Part shown: one piece after another, positions 53,770-64,000 of the stretch
Numbering within the stretch: the stretch's first letter is position 1
How the letters are laid out: every line of letters begins with the position of its first letter
Origin: Ciona intestinalis
Taxonomy: Eukaryota > Chordata > Ascidiacea > Phlebobranchia > Cionidae
Assembly: GCF_000224145.3 (NCBI RefSeq)
Contig: NC_020172.2
Span: forward strand, 5,299,961 to 5,363,960
Direction: 5' to 3'
Length of the DNA: 64,000 nt
Program-made: the position numbers and the translations under genes
Notes under the pieces: model-generated
What the model saw: only the letters and a program-made list of their open reading frames with translations
The model's database searches: none
What the model was told of the DNA's origin: nothing

Positions 53770-54025
53770 CGTTGTGAATGAATGTAACTTGCTTATTTTG
53801 CGTAACACGGACAAACGGCATATAACACGGGTGTTCTGTTTCATACACCTTGTGCCAGCATACAAGTTACCACGTATGTAACTTTGTGGGTGATTGATTT
53901 TTATATGGCTGATAATTTATACAACTCATTAGTTAGTAGTTACCACTAAGTTGGAGCAGTTGCCGTTAAATGTCAAAAGGCTTATCCGTCCGCAATAGCA
54001 GCGTCGAGCCTCGAACCCTTACGCT
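53770..54025 (-). mobile_element. SINE, full length but diverged
   Basis: Minus-strand head (AGCGTAAGGGTTCGAGGCTC), body (AACTGCTCCAACTTAGTGGT) and tail (ACTTTGTGGG... to ACTTGTATGCTGGCACAAGG) in the usual order. Confidence 0.75.
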
Positions 54026-54859
54026 CTGGTCTATATAGACAAATCGACTGTGGGCATGGGAGTGGCAACCATGAATAAGCCACTCAAGTTCCCACACACA
54101 AATATTTTTACCATGTATAAATATATATATGTGTTTATTATTACCCGATAAACGCACTGCAGTGTATGAGCGCGCGAGTTGCAACACACTGTGTGTGACA
54201 ATTACGCAACGGATGTGACATCACAAATCCTGCTCGACGCTTTGTTGTCCAGTTTGCATCAACAGTCTAACTATGACGAGACAAAACAGTTTGTTTGTCA
54301 GCAAGTATAGATTGTTTCCGCACAATGCTAGTAAGATGTATTAGCTATTAAAACATAGATAGAATGTTCTGGCTAAAAATATGAAAAAATATCATGAAAT
54401 TTAAAAAAATACCGCTATTTCTTTTCAGTTTCGTTTTCGATTTTTTAAAAAATGCATATTTACAAAGTTTGGGTAAAAACTAGGACTTTAAAATCGCTTT
54501 AGTTCGACGCTTTAGTAGTTTAGCTAACAGTTATACTAAATTTATGGGCGGTCGGTGTATTAATATTTATTAAACTGTAATTACATACTTGTGATACAGA
54601 CTCGCGTTAAAATTAGTCTAATTTTACGTTAAATATGGTAATTGCTTTAAGATGAAAGCGTAAGGTGTGTAATTGATACCACAGCTGGGAAAATTATATT
54701 AAGCCAAGAGCTAAAGTTTTGAATTCATAATACAGGTAGAAATCCAGTGTCGCTGGGTTTTAGTGGTTTCTTTACAAAAATGGTCAGATTAGAAATAATG
54801 GTCAGTTTTATAGAGAGGTTTAAGAAAATATGGATGCTTTATACATATGATATAGCAGC

Positions 54860-55674
54860 TGGGGGAGATGGGACACCTTTTCATTTTATTTTCTCGTCCC
54901 ATTTAGTAAACAAAGAATATTCAAAGAATTATAAAACTGTATTTTCACGACTCCCATAGACCGTTGTTAGTTGCTTAAAAAACGATCAGAATATTTGAAT
55001 ATTATGAGATAAAGGTGTCCCATCTTACCCCATAATACTACAAAAGAAAGCAACAAAAGTCATACAGACTATACGTGTAGAAAAATACATGTCTCTTTTT
55101 TATTTATAAATAATATAGTAGGGCGGGGCAAGATGGGACATCTTTAGCACATAATATCCAAATATCCTGATCGTGTTTTAAACAATTAACAGCAGTCTAT
55201 GAGAGTCGTGAGGATACGGTTTAATAATTCTTTGATTGTTCTTTGTTTACTACCAATTGGGACGAGAAAATAGAATGATAAGTTGTCCCATCTTCCCCCG
55301 ACGTACTATATATGAGTTTTACCCTGAACAAAATATTAGTGATCCCATAGGGCTGGAGGTAAAACTGTTAAAAGTCTTGCGCAAGGACATTAATTGCTCT
55401 AACCCAGTGGTCACTAATGAGTTGTTTAAATTGTAAGATCTGAAAACTAAAACACACGCCAACTGCTAACTATTAATATAATATAATTCTATGGGGTAAG
55501 ATGGGAAACCTTTAGAACATAATATCCCAAAATTCGTTTGCGCAATTATCAACGGTCTATGGGTGTCGTGAGGATAAGGTTTTATAATTGTTTTTAATGT
55601 TTTTTGTTTACTACCAAATAGGACGAGAAAACAGAGTGAAAATGTGACCCATCTTACCCCACCCCACTATATTT
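54860..55674. mobile_element. Three GGGGTAAGATGGGACACC MITEs in a row
   Basis: Copies at 54860-55035, 55119-55312 and 55490-55674, the first inverted relative to the other two, with AAGATGGGACA ends and GGGACGAGAAAATAGAATGA inside. They lie within 1.1 kb upstream of the PPxY gene. Confidence 0.85.
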
Positions 55675-55944
55675 ATTTATCTCGAAAACGATAGCAAAGA
55701 TCATGTTATTTAAAGAACGAAGCGACAGGGAGCAACAGCAAAACATCAGTTGGTAATCCGCCCGAACGCCAATTTCTCCAACCCAGTGGTCACTAATGGG
55801 TTGTTTAAAAAGTCAAAAGCTAAAAAACACCAATTAACACTATTAAGCGTTAAACCTGCATCTCTGTAATAAACTATTTCATTGTTTTTCAGATTCACCC
55901 TATCGTAAAGTATTAACGTAAAACTGGATACCATCAACGGTACA

Positions 55945-58900
55945 ATGTCAAGCGCCGGGGTTTCAATCAATTTAACCCCGGGTTCGGGGCTCGGTGGAGG
56001 TGGAGGTGGGAAATCCGAACCGGATGAATACAATTTATGTAAGTGTTACGTCATAGTCACGTTTGTTGTTGTTATTATGACAGTAATACTCAGTATACCT
56101 GTGTAGTAAGTGCGTAAACATGTAGGTTATTTGAAGCTTGTTTACGAGATGATTAAGTTATTAATAGAAATAAAAGAAAGCAATTTGGATCCCTATCATT
56201 TATTCTTTATTCGAAAAAAATACAAAGTACCATACGTGGATACGTGGTAATAACTTGTAAGCGAGCACAAGGTGTATAAAACAGAACACCCGTGTTATAA
56301 CGACTACCGTTGTCCCGCCGAGATTTCGGTCAGAGTCCATATAACCTTTTTTTACTGTAACGTGTTTTCCAAATGAATAATTACGTCACAATCTCGTTAC
56401 GTCATTGCTGACGTCATATACTTTTAGACCTCGGCTTCATGATACCTATTGGAGCAATTCTTGCGCTCTGTATCATCTGTCTCTTCGTGATCAGCTGGCA
56501 GCTCATATGTCCGACTTGTTCAAAGAAATTTTGTCCGAAAAGTTTCCTGCAAAATAATGACCGGAATACAAGCCGTCCCTCAATTGTAAGTCATTACCGC
56601 TATTGTGACGTATTAATGTAAATGTAGGTTGTTGTAATTTATCCTCGTGGGTGGAACTTAAGTGACTTATTCATGGTTGCCACTCCCATGCCCACAGTCC
56701 AGTTGCTGAAGCTATTGCAGTGTGTGGATAAGCAGACATGACTTTTGGTTAGTTTGGTCATTTATATCCTCGTGGGTGGGAACTTGAGTGACTTATCCAT
56801 GGTTGCCACTCCCATGCCCACAGTCGAGTTGCTGAAGCTATTGCAGTGTGTGGATAAGCAGACATGACTTTTGGTTAGTTTGGTCATTTATATCCTCGTG
56901 GGTGGGAACTTGAGTGACTTATCCATGGTTGCCACTCCCATGCCCACAGTCGAGTTGCTGAAGCTATTGCAGTGTGTGGATAAGTAGACGCAAATCAGTA
57001 TTACTCTTTTATTCTATAATATCATCTTTTATTACAGGTCCCACCAAGTCACCAAAGTAACAATACAGTTCAAGGCAGAAGAACATCTGTAACGCTGGTG
57101 AGTTAACTGTGTATTGAAAGATTTTGGGGTAACAGTACATCTATGTTATAACTCAACAGTGAGCATGAGGTGTATGAATACACTATGTGTGTCTGGTGTA
57201 TAAGAAGACACCTATGTTATAACTCAACAGTGAGCATGAGGTGTATGAATACACCATGTGTGTCTGGTGTATAAGAAGACACCTATGTTATAACTCAACA
57301 GTGAGCATGAGGTGTATGAATACACCGTGTGTGTCTGGTGCAAAGTTAGTATAGACCAAGTTAGGAAACGGATTGTAAAACAAGGAGTCTTGTTATCCAT
57401 TGTCTCGCGTCTATGACGTCATAGTCGCCACCATTACGGAGCCCACAGCATAGCATTTTATCATTGCTGTGTGCTGTTTTTCGTTTAAATATTGCGATTT
57501 TTTAAAAACCAAGCACTTCTGCGCGTAAAAATGGCTTTCTACTAATGTTATATGTTATCACAATAATAAACCTCACAAAAATAATCAACTTTTATTGAAC
57601 ACTCAATCGATTCAAGAGTAAAAAACAGAAAATATCAAGTTTACTAACCAAAAACATATCTAGCTGCAGTTTTGCATGCAAATTGCGGTGATTTTACTTT
57701 TTGGCTCACAAATTTAACACGTATACCCGGTAACGAAACTTAAGGTATCTTTGTAAAATTTGCCTAATATCGAAGTGACATTGAGGGAAACAATACTGAG
57801 TTACTATTTTTGTTCCTTTGCTTGAATTAGTAAGCTACCTTTTTTGCGTTCCGGGTCTTTATGAAATCGGAAAACGCGAACACCTTATCTGCTAGTACTT
57901 AAGCAGTTTGGAGCTGCATGTCCACTAATGTTGGATTATACATGTAGTAAAGAATGGCTCTGTAGATTCGTAGGTATGATCATATACTATTATGTAAACT
58001 AAGCTGATTGCTGCTAATCTTAATCCACAACGTAAAGTACCCTGTTAAACCACACTGTANNNNNNNNNNNNNNNNNNNNNNNNNNNNNNNNNNNNNNNNN
58101 NNNNNNNNNGCTCACAGATTAACACGTATACCCGGTAACGAAACTTAAGGTATCTTTGTAAAATTTGCCTAATATCGAAGTGACATTGAGGGAAACAATA
58201 CTGAGTTACTATTTTTGTTCCTTTGCTTGAATTAGTAAGCTACCTTTTTTGCGTTCCGGGTCTTTATGAAATCGGAAAACGCGAACACCTTATCTGCTAG
58301 TACTTAAGCAGTTTGGAGCTGCATGTCCACTAATGTTGGATTATACATGTAGTAAAGAATGGCTCTGTAGATTCGTAGGTATGATCATATACTATTATGT
58401 AAACTAAGCTGATTGCTGCTAATCTTAATCCACAACGTAAAGTACCCTGTTAAACCACACTGTACGCCGAAAACCAGTCAAAATACTAATTTACTCCACA
58501 TTAATTCCTAGATTTAATATTATATAACAAGATTTATATAAGAAATTATATTTTAAATGTTAAAACAACCGCTATACGTGTTTTCTAGCTTTGTATTGCT
58601 TACAAGAACCAAATAAACACACGCCGACCATGCATTTGTATAGGCGATTCACGCTCTGTGGGCTCCGTAATGGCGGAAACGAGCGCCGTTTCCTAACTTG
58701 GTCTATACTAACTTTGGTCTGGTGTATAAGAAGACACCTATGTTATAACTCAACAGTGAGCATGAGGTGTATGAATACACCATGTGTGTCTGGTGTATAA
58801 GAAGACACCTATGTTATAACTCAACAGTGAGCATGAGGTGTATGAATACACCATGTGTGTCTGGTGTATAAAAAGACACCCATGTTATAACTCGACATAA

Positions 58901-60842
58901 GCATGAGGTGTACAAACCATTTAAATTACCGAAAATCTAGAATCCATATAGGCTTACATTTTTAATACCAACCAGTTATCAAAACAACGTGCGCATGTGT
59001 GTGGGCAGCAACCGGTATGTGTGGCGTCCGGTTATATCAGCTTTGCTAAGAGCGCAGGATGCTGCCAATAATGAATGACAAATATGCTGATATATGCAGT
59101 TGTTATAATCAACGACTGTCGACACACAGTTTATAACTCTGTCTATATTTGATTGAAAACAAGACATGCGCGTGTTATATATTTACTGGTTCTTAATTAA
59201 CCCGGATAAACATAGATATAACTTAAATGTAGGATAAGGTGCATGAAGCCGCCATGTTTAGTGTCCAAAACCCGTGTATTAAACCCCTTGTTTTCCACCA
59301 CGAGGATAAACATGGAAGTATTCTAACTCGCCAGTTAGCATGAGGTGTATAAAGTGAAGCATAGCCTATATTAGTTGGTCTTCGCGAAGCAACAAACATT
59401 GTTTAACCTCCTTAACTTTAGCTACTACTCCTAGGCTTCATTATTACTTTAACCCATACCCTGCTATATATACGGGTACATTAGATTTATTAACCTTCTG
59501 CCCCCAATATTCATAATCACTTTAACATTCACCCCAGTTTATAATCATTTCAATCCATACCCCACTTTCCATCGCCTCTTAACCCCCACCCCAAAGTTCG
59601 TAAACTACTTTAACCCTTCTACCCCCAGGTTCGTCGCTATAGCGACTTCCCGCCAAGTTACGAAGCTTTAACCGAACAGTCCCCTCCGTCGTATAATTCT
59701 GTCGTCATAATCGAAGAGGAGGCGCCACCTGGCGACAGGAGCAGCAGAGCTTCTGGTATTCGAACATACGTCTACGATCCTGCGCGAAGAATATCGATTG
59801 AGGTTTGTGACGTCATAGAGAGCTTTGTACTCTACAAAGACTTGACGAGACGCTTAACTTGTTAGTTAGATGTCAAACTACTTAAGTTTGAAAACAAGTC
59901 TTACAGCAAGGGATGTGTTATCTTAAAAGAGTTTAGAAACCCTCGCATGATTTGGTACTGCGGGGGAAAATTGGACACTTTTAGCAGATGACTTTCAAAT
60001 ATCCTGACCGTGTTTTAAACAACTAACAACTGACTATGAAAGACCCAACGATACAATTTTATAACTCTTTAATTGTGTTTGTATACTACCAAATGGAACG
60101 CGTGGAAATAGAATGAAAAGGTGTCCCATCTTTCTTCACCTTAAAAACCAAAGCCAAAAATCCTAACCATACACCGGTTCTTAAACCCTAGATCCCCAAC
60201 TCTGGTATACGCGTTATGTATTATAATCCATGTATTTAAGCGGGGTCTTTCTGTGCATTTTTATATGTAAATATTTGTACACGTTAAGCCCCTTTGGTGC
60301 ACGTTTTATGCACGTAGTCTGTATTCCGTGCATTTGCTACGTGATTTGTGCACGTGTTGTACATCCATTATACCCCTATGCATATCCGTTCTTCTATTCT
60401 TAGCATTCATAGATATTCTTTCTATTGTAGGGGAGATGGGACACCTCTTTATTCTTTTTTTCGTCGCATTCAGTAGTCATAAAAAAACGTTCAAAGAATT
60501 ATATAACTGTATTCTCACGACTTCCATAGACCGTTGTTAATTGTTTAAAACACGATTAGGTTATTTGCATATTAGTCGCTAAAGATGTCCCGTCTTCCCC
60601 CACACTACTATATATTGTGCTGTAGTTATTATAGCTTAATGACGTCACTTTACATTTGTATACAAAACTAAATATAACGTCATCACCAGGTTCATGACGA
60701 AGACACGATACGAGTGGTTGAAGAATTGTTGTCAAGGCGACGTACGTCATCGTTACGTAGCACCAACGAACCACCCGGATATAATCACGTCATTAGACTT
60801 CCGGATAAATACCCCAACGTAATTCCTGTCAGTGACGTATGA
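55945..60842 (+). CDS. Unrecognised single-pass membrane protein with three PPxY motifs
   Basis: Five exons with consistent GT-AG borders and phases: 55945-56038, 56428-56585, 57038-57097, 59629-59802, 60690-60842; 212 residues. There is no signal peptide. The short N-terminus is Gly-rich (33 residues), then one hydrophobic span at 34-58 (LGFMIPIGAILALCIICLFV) and a Cys-rich stop (CPTCSKKFCPK). The ~150-residue tail has PPSY at 112-115 and 123-126 and PPGY at 190-193, which fit WW-domain ligands such as NEDD4-type ligases. Four basic-kinase-type sites lie around them: RRTS (98), RRYS (106), RRIS (157), RRRTS (178). I do not recognise an ortholog. The architecture recalls small membrane adaptors of HECT ligases, but that is inference. 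Intron 3 carries a hAT-like element and a gap. An acceptor TTTTTCAG at 55892 lies 52 nt before the ATG. Confidence 0.75.
56640..56995 (+). repeat. 125-bp repeat, three units (PPxY gene intron 2)
   Basis: Units from TATATCCTCGTGGGTGGGAA, with TTATCCATGGTTGCCACTCC, CATGCCCACAGTCGAGTTGC and GTGTGTGGATAAGCAGACAT. The same unit forms the array at 62810, and a lone reverse piece is at 54045-54100. Confidence 0.92.
57140..57340 (-). repeat. 71-bp minisatellite, interrupted array, left part
   Basis: Nearly three units in reverse orientation (CTCAACAGTGAGCATGAGGT, GTATGAATACACCATGTGTG). The array is broken at 57340 by the element that follows and resumes at 58717. Confidence 0.92.
57341..58716. mobile_element. 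hAT-like element inserted in a 71-bp array, with assembly duplication
   Basis: Ends CAAAGTTAGTATAGACCAAG and its inverse TTGGTCTATACTAACTTTG, with further inner pairing (ATTACGGAGCCCACAG / CTGTGGGCTCCGTAAT). A perfect 8-bp duplication GTCTGGTG is at 57333-57340 and 58717-58724. No transposase frame. Sequence from about 57713 to 58059 recurs after the gap (58110 on), so the real element is probably about 1 kb. Confidence 0.88.
58060..58109. other. Assembly gap, 50 N
   Basis: The sequence right after the gap repeats about 350 bp read just before it, which looks like two unmerged contig ends. Confidence 0.95.
58725..58915 (-). repeat. 71-bp minisatellite, interrupted array, right part
   Basis: About two and a half more units, continuing the array in the same orientation and phase after the inserted element. 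Confidence 0.92.
59950..60611. mobile_element. Two GGGGTAAGATGGGACACC MITEs (PPxY gene intron 4)
   Basis: A diverged copy at 59955-60150 (CTGCGGGGGAAAATTGGACA to GGTGTCCCATCTTTCTTCAC) and a second at 60428-60611 (TAGGGGAGATGGGACACCTC to CGTCTTCCCCCACACTACTA). Confidence 0.8.
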
Positions 60843-61559
60843 AAGAGGTTGTGACGTCATATGCGCTTCGGGACGGGAGATCTCTGATTGAACTGAACAT
60901 CGTGAAGAAACGGGAAAGTGTTGCTGGACTGCGAACTGCCCAGCTATGCACCATATAAAACTGTTTTATAGGCAACACTGCAAAAACATTAGTTACTGGC
61001 CCCAGGCCCAGAAAACAAATTTTCTGTGTTAACCAATTTATAGAGTTATGTGTCTTTATAGCGCTTCTGTGTGACTTAGCCAAAGTGTATATAGCATTTC
61101 TGGTTAACTTCTTAATAGAGAAAGCTGTAAAATATTGTAAGATTAAGCATTGCGGAGATATGGGTATAGGTTTCCTAAGAATATTCGTTTGACTATACTG
61201 CAATTTGTTTTATGCATTCATTTGTTTGTTTGTACGGTTAATTTATTTTTAACATAGGTTTGTTGGAGGTTTGGGTAATTATTTATTAAAGACACCGATG
61301 TTATAACTCGACAGTGAGCATGAGGTGTATGAATACACCATGTGTGTCTGGTGTATAAGAAGACCCCTGTTTTAGAACTCTACAGTAAGAGGGGGGTCAT
61401 GAGGTCTACGGCGAGCAAACAACACGATATTACAAACTCAGTACGTCGAATAGGCTAAAGGTTATAAGCGTCATAACCAGGACATGCTACACAAAATACG
61501 TTTACTACTGTGACCAGTTATAACATCGGAATGTGTAAACGGAAGTCAGACATCACGCC

Positions 61560-61737
61560 GAACTCACTCAACCGTCAAGTTACCATGGTAACTCGGCGCT
61601 ACGTCATATTTTATATGGGTGTGCCGCGCGTTTCGTGTTTGCGGTCAATATAAAATGGCGGCGTCTCTCGCTTTACTACACCCAAGGGTGGCGTAAAGCG
61701 ATACGGATCCGACAGATGCGTCTACAACTGTCAACAG
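61560..61737 (+). promoter_or_regulatory. Probable promoter and non-coding first exon
   Basis: GCGCTACGTCATATTTTATA (CRE-like), GTGCCGCGCGTTTCG and TATAAAATGGCGGCGTCTC, where AAAATGGCGGC resembles the YY1 initiator-type motif. A short ORF (ATGGCGGCG... to TAA at about 61697) would be a uORF. A donor ACTGTCAACAG/GTGAAAAG lies at 61737/61738. Confidence 0.5.
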
Positions 61738-62809
61738 GTGAAAAGTACCAGATAAAATGTGCTAGAATGGACACCTGTTTTATATATTTAATAATATAGA
61801 CAAATGCGATGCAATTGAGGGAAAACGGTAGTTCAAATTTTCGAATTTGCAAAACTAGAATCCGACAATCAAGTTGATTGTTTCAGGCATTGTTATAGAC
61901 AATCAACATTCCTGAATTCTTTATAGTGTCATAACATGTATTGTTTAGTCATCATTAGTTCATTGTACTATCATAATATATATTATTACGTATTTCCTAT
62001 TGTGGATATTGTTACGTCACAATGCAAAGCGACCTTTTCAGAAACGAATGCGCTGGTGTGTTTGTTCTTAGTAACATTCGAACAATTGGTGCGTCGTAGT
62101 GTTTTGGTACACCAGAGATGTTGTATCTAGTGTTGTGGGCGTTCGTTGTGTACTTTTGTGTCAGTTTATGTTGCGATTGAATTCAAAGCATTTATCGACG
62201 TATTTTGTTCAGATTGCCTGTATTTATAATGTTGTTACCGCGTTAGAATATAAACCAATATATACGATAACTTTGCAGGGCGGACATAATAAATGTTTTT
62301 ATTGCAAAAGTTAGGATAATATATATAGGCGTGTTGGATCTTTGATGTTGCTAGTTTACAGAGCGTGTTAAAGCACCTGCTATTTGCATAAATTAAAACT
62401 TATATTTAGTGTAAACTTGCATTTATATGCAATCTAACTGTGGGTATATCTATGTCTGTTTTAATAATATGGAGCATAATATATAAATAGATAAAAGTAG
62501 TTTTGTTTCTTTCTCTGGCCTTTATTCAAAAATGCCTAGAAATTATTTTTTTGAAAGGTATTTAATTGTAATACTTAATGAATTTACAGTAAGCCTACAC
62601 ATTTTTGCTGTGTGTTAGTCATATACTATAGCCTATCATATGTAGCTAGGTCGTAAAATGTCTGTTATTAAATTGCCACGTCTTTCATTCTCTACATATT
62701 TATAAATTAATGTGGCAATTATAAGATTAACCTTTTTGCCCACTCTTGGTTTTTTATCTGTTGTGAGCATTTTTGTGGCTTATTTGCATAAATGGTTTTC
62801 TTTTGATTG

Positions 62810-63180
62810 GTTTGGTCATTTATATCCTTGTGGGTGGGAACTTGAGTGACTTATCCATGGTTGCCACTCCCATGCCCACAGTCAGGTTGCTGAAGCTATT
62901 GCAGTGTGTGGATAAGCAGACATGACTTTTGGTTGGTTTGTTCATTTATATCCTCATGGGTAGTAACTTAAGTGACTTATCTATGGTTGCCACTCCCATG
63001 CCCACAGTTGAGCTATTGCAGTGTGTGGATAAGCAGACATGACTTTTGGTTAGTTTGGTCATTTATATCCTCATGGGTAGTAACTTAAGTGACTTATCTA
63101 TGGTTGCCACTTCCATGCCCACAGTCAGGTTGCTGAAGCTATTGCAGTGTGTGGATAAGCAGACATGATGACTTAATTAT
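62810..63180 (+). repeat. 125-bp repeat, three units
   Basis: Same unit as at 56640 (ACTTTTGGTTAGTTTGGTCA, GACTTATCTATGGTTGCCAC). The middle unit is shortened near GCCCACAGTTGAGC. Confidence 0.9.
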
Positions 63181-63301
63181 GCTCGTGGGTGGAAAACTAT
63201 ATCCTTGACAAACGTATCAGTGTTGCACATTTGTATTTATTTTCACAGGTGTAAATATTAAGATCTATATCTGAATTTGTATCTCGCAACACTGCCTTAG
63301 C

Positions 63302-63871
63302 ATGGATGTAATTGAAAAGGTTAGAACAATTATCAATGTATTGTTTAAAATTTGTATTTTAAAGTTTTGATTCCTTTTAATATATAGTGGGGTGGGGGAA
63401 ATATAGGACATCATGTTCCCGTCCCATTTTTACTAAACAAAAAACATTCAGAGAATTATAAAACCGCATCCTCACGACTCCCATAGACTGTTGTTAATTG
63501 TTTAAAACACAAACAAGACATTTGGATATTTTGTGCTAAAGGTGTCCCATCTTCTCATTCCCAACTATATATATATAAACTGTTGGTATAAGACTCTATA
63601 CACTTGTTTTCAGAAATAGCTGTTCAGGCATTTATGAGCGTATATAGTCTATTTTGTTTAATTTTGTTCTTGTTCCGTTTCTGACAAAATTAAGTTAAAT
63701 TGTCATTTATCGCTGCAATGCAAAATTTACTTTTCGTCCTATATGTATGTATATGTATATATATATACCTTATTATCTTTATTAACTTTATAAATCTTTA
63801 TATTTTTCTCAGTTCTCAGGAAGATTTTGTAAAGAGCTCTTGCCTGCTGCCAAGTGGTATCTTGAGCTTGC
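63302..63871 (+). CDS. 5' coding exons of an unidentified gene, cut by window end
   Basis: Proposed exons 63302-63319 (MDVIEK) and 63813-63871 (FSGRFCKELLPAAKWYLELA), preceded by an exon beginning after TTTTCACAG at 63249. Splice borders: AAAG/GTTAGA, TTTCTCAG/TTCTCAG, TTGC/GTATGT; frame is kept. The 26 residues are too few to name a family. The upstream non-coding exon at about 61650-61737 is a plausible partner. The start choice is uncertain. Confidence 0.35.
63387..63572. mobile_element. Palindromic MITE, GGGGTAAGATGGGACACC family
   Basis: TATAGTGGGGTGGGGGAAAT to AAAGGTGTCCCATCTTCTCA; interior as in the other copies. It lies between the two proposed exons of the last gene. Confidence 0.8.
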
Positions 63872-64000
63872 GTATGTTATTTCTATGGTTTCACTCGCTG
63901 TAAAGTCAGCAGGTGATAATACAAATTTCATAACTTAAGCTACCTGAATTATATTAAATCTTTATGTAAACTTGTATCATAAATGGCTGTTATTTATCTT

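Larger units (their letters stand above)
52507..55944. other. PREB 3' UTR to the PPxY gene: repeats and a possible promoter
   Basis: Repeats: GGGGTAAGATGGGACACC MITE at 52772-52968, ~97-bp units at 53110-53385, a full reverse SINE at 53770-54025, three further MITEs at 54860-55674, SINE bits at 55375-55440 and 55750-55840. Unique, CpG-richer DNA at 54160-54310 (GAGCGCGCGAG, GGATGTGACATCACAAATC) could be the promoter of the PPxY gene. No coding exon recognised. Confidence 0.6.
60843..63301. other. 3' UTR of the PPxY gene, promoter of the last gene, repeats
   Basis: Possible 3' UTR to about 61250, one 71-bp-family unit in reverse (61290-61380), a CpG-richer segment with a first exon (61560-61737, listed), AT-rich DNA, then a 125-bp repeat array (62810-63180). 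Confidence 0.6.

Noticed and set aside
60829-61203. 124-codon minus-strand ORF after the PPxY gene
   Set aside because: Overlaps the end of the PPxY coding exon and its 3' UTR; no motif or homology.

Overview
The window is animal nuclear DNA, most likely from an ascidian tunicate of the genus Ciona. The sequence is AT-rich and gene-dense (about 14 genes in 64 kb), with compact multi-exon genes coding for conserved animal proteins. Introns are full of short MITEs, tRNA-like SINEs and minisatellites. Many start codons have an unpaired 3' splice site just upstream, as expected where spliced-leader trans-splicing is common. The species itself cannot be fixed from the sequence alone.

Layout, left to right. 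PUS1 (minus, 3' end beyond the window) stands head to head with SELENOK (plus), a true selenoprotein gene with an in-frame UGA and a SECIS hairpin. SELENOK converges on GNS (minus, 11 exons, lysosomal glucosamine-6-sulfatase), which is divergent from SRM (plus, spermidine synthase). Everything after that is on the plus strand: ARGLU1 (splicing/transcription co-regulator), COX11 (copper chaperone of cytochrome oxidase), TAF6 (TFIID subunit), a one-exon bHLH factor of the TCF21/musculin type, JAGN1 (ER membrane protein), a one-exon FBXO42-like F-box/kelch protein, an 11-beta-HSD-like short-chain dehydrogenase, PREB/SEC12 (ER GTP-exchange factor for COPII), an unrecognised one-pass membrane protein with three PPxY motifs, and the first exons of one further gene cut by the window end. 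The genes are unrelated housekeeping and regulatory genes with no evident shared pathway. Exon models below were built by matching splice sites, phase and remembered family sequences.

The intergenic and intronic space is a catalogue of small repeats. At least five MITE families have hAT-like features, most with readable 8-bp target duplications. One MITE has a 9-bp duplication and two palindromic families probably target TA. A tRNA-derived SINE recurs, and its tail has been amplified into tandem arrays. Minisatellites of about 21, 71, 97, 117, 125, 127 and 131 bp recur in different introns. No retroviral, LTR or Polinton-like coding sequence was seen.

The assembly has four runs of N. Two of them bracket an allelic contig in ARGLU1, so that both haplotypes of exons 1 and 2 appear in line. 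One haplotype carries a hAT-like insertion with an 8-bp target duplication and the other shows the clean empty site. A third gap (58060-58109) is followed by a repeat of sequence already read before it. These duplications should be treated as assembly artefacts until shown otherwise.
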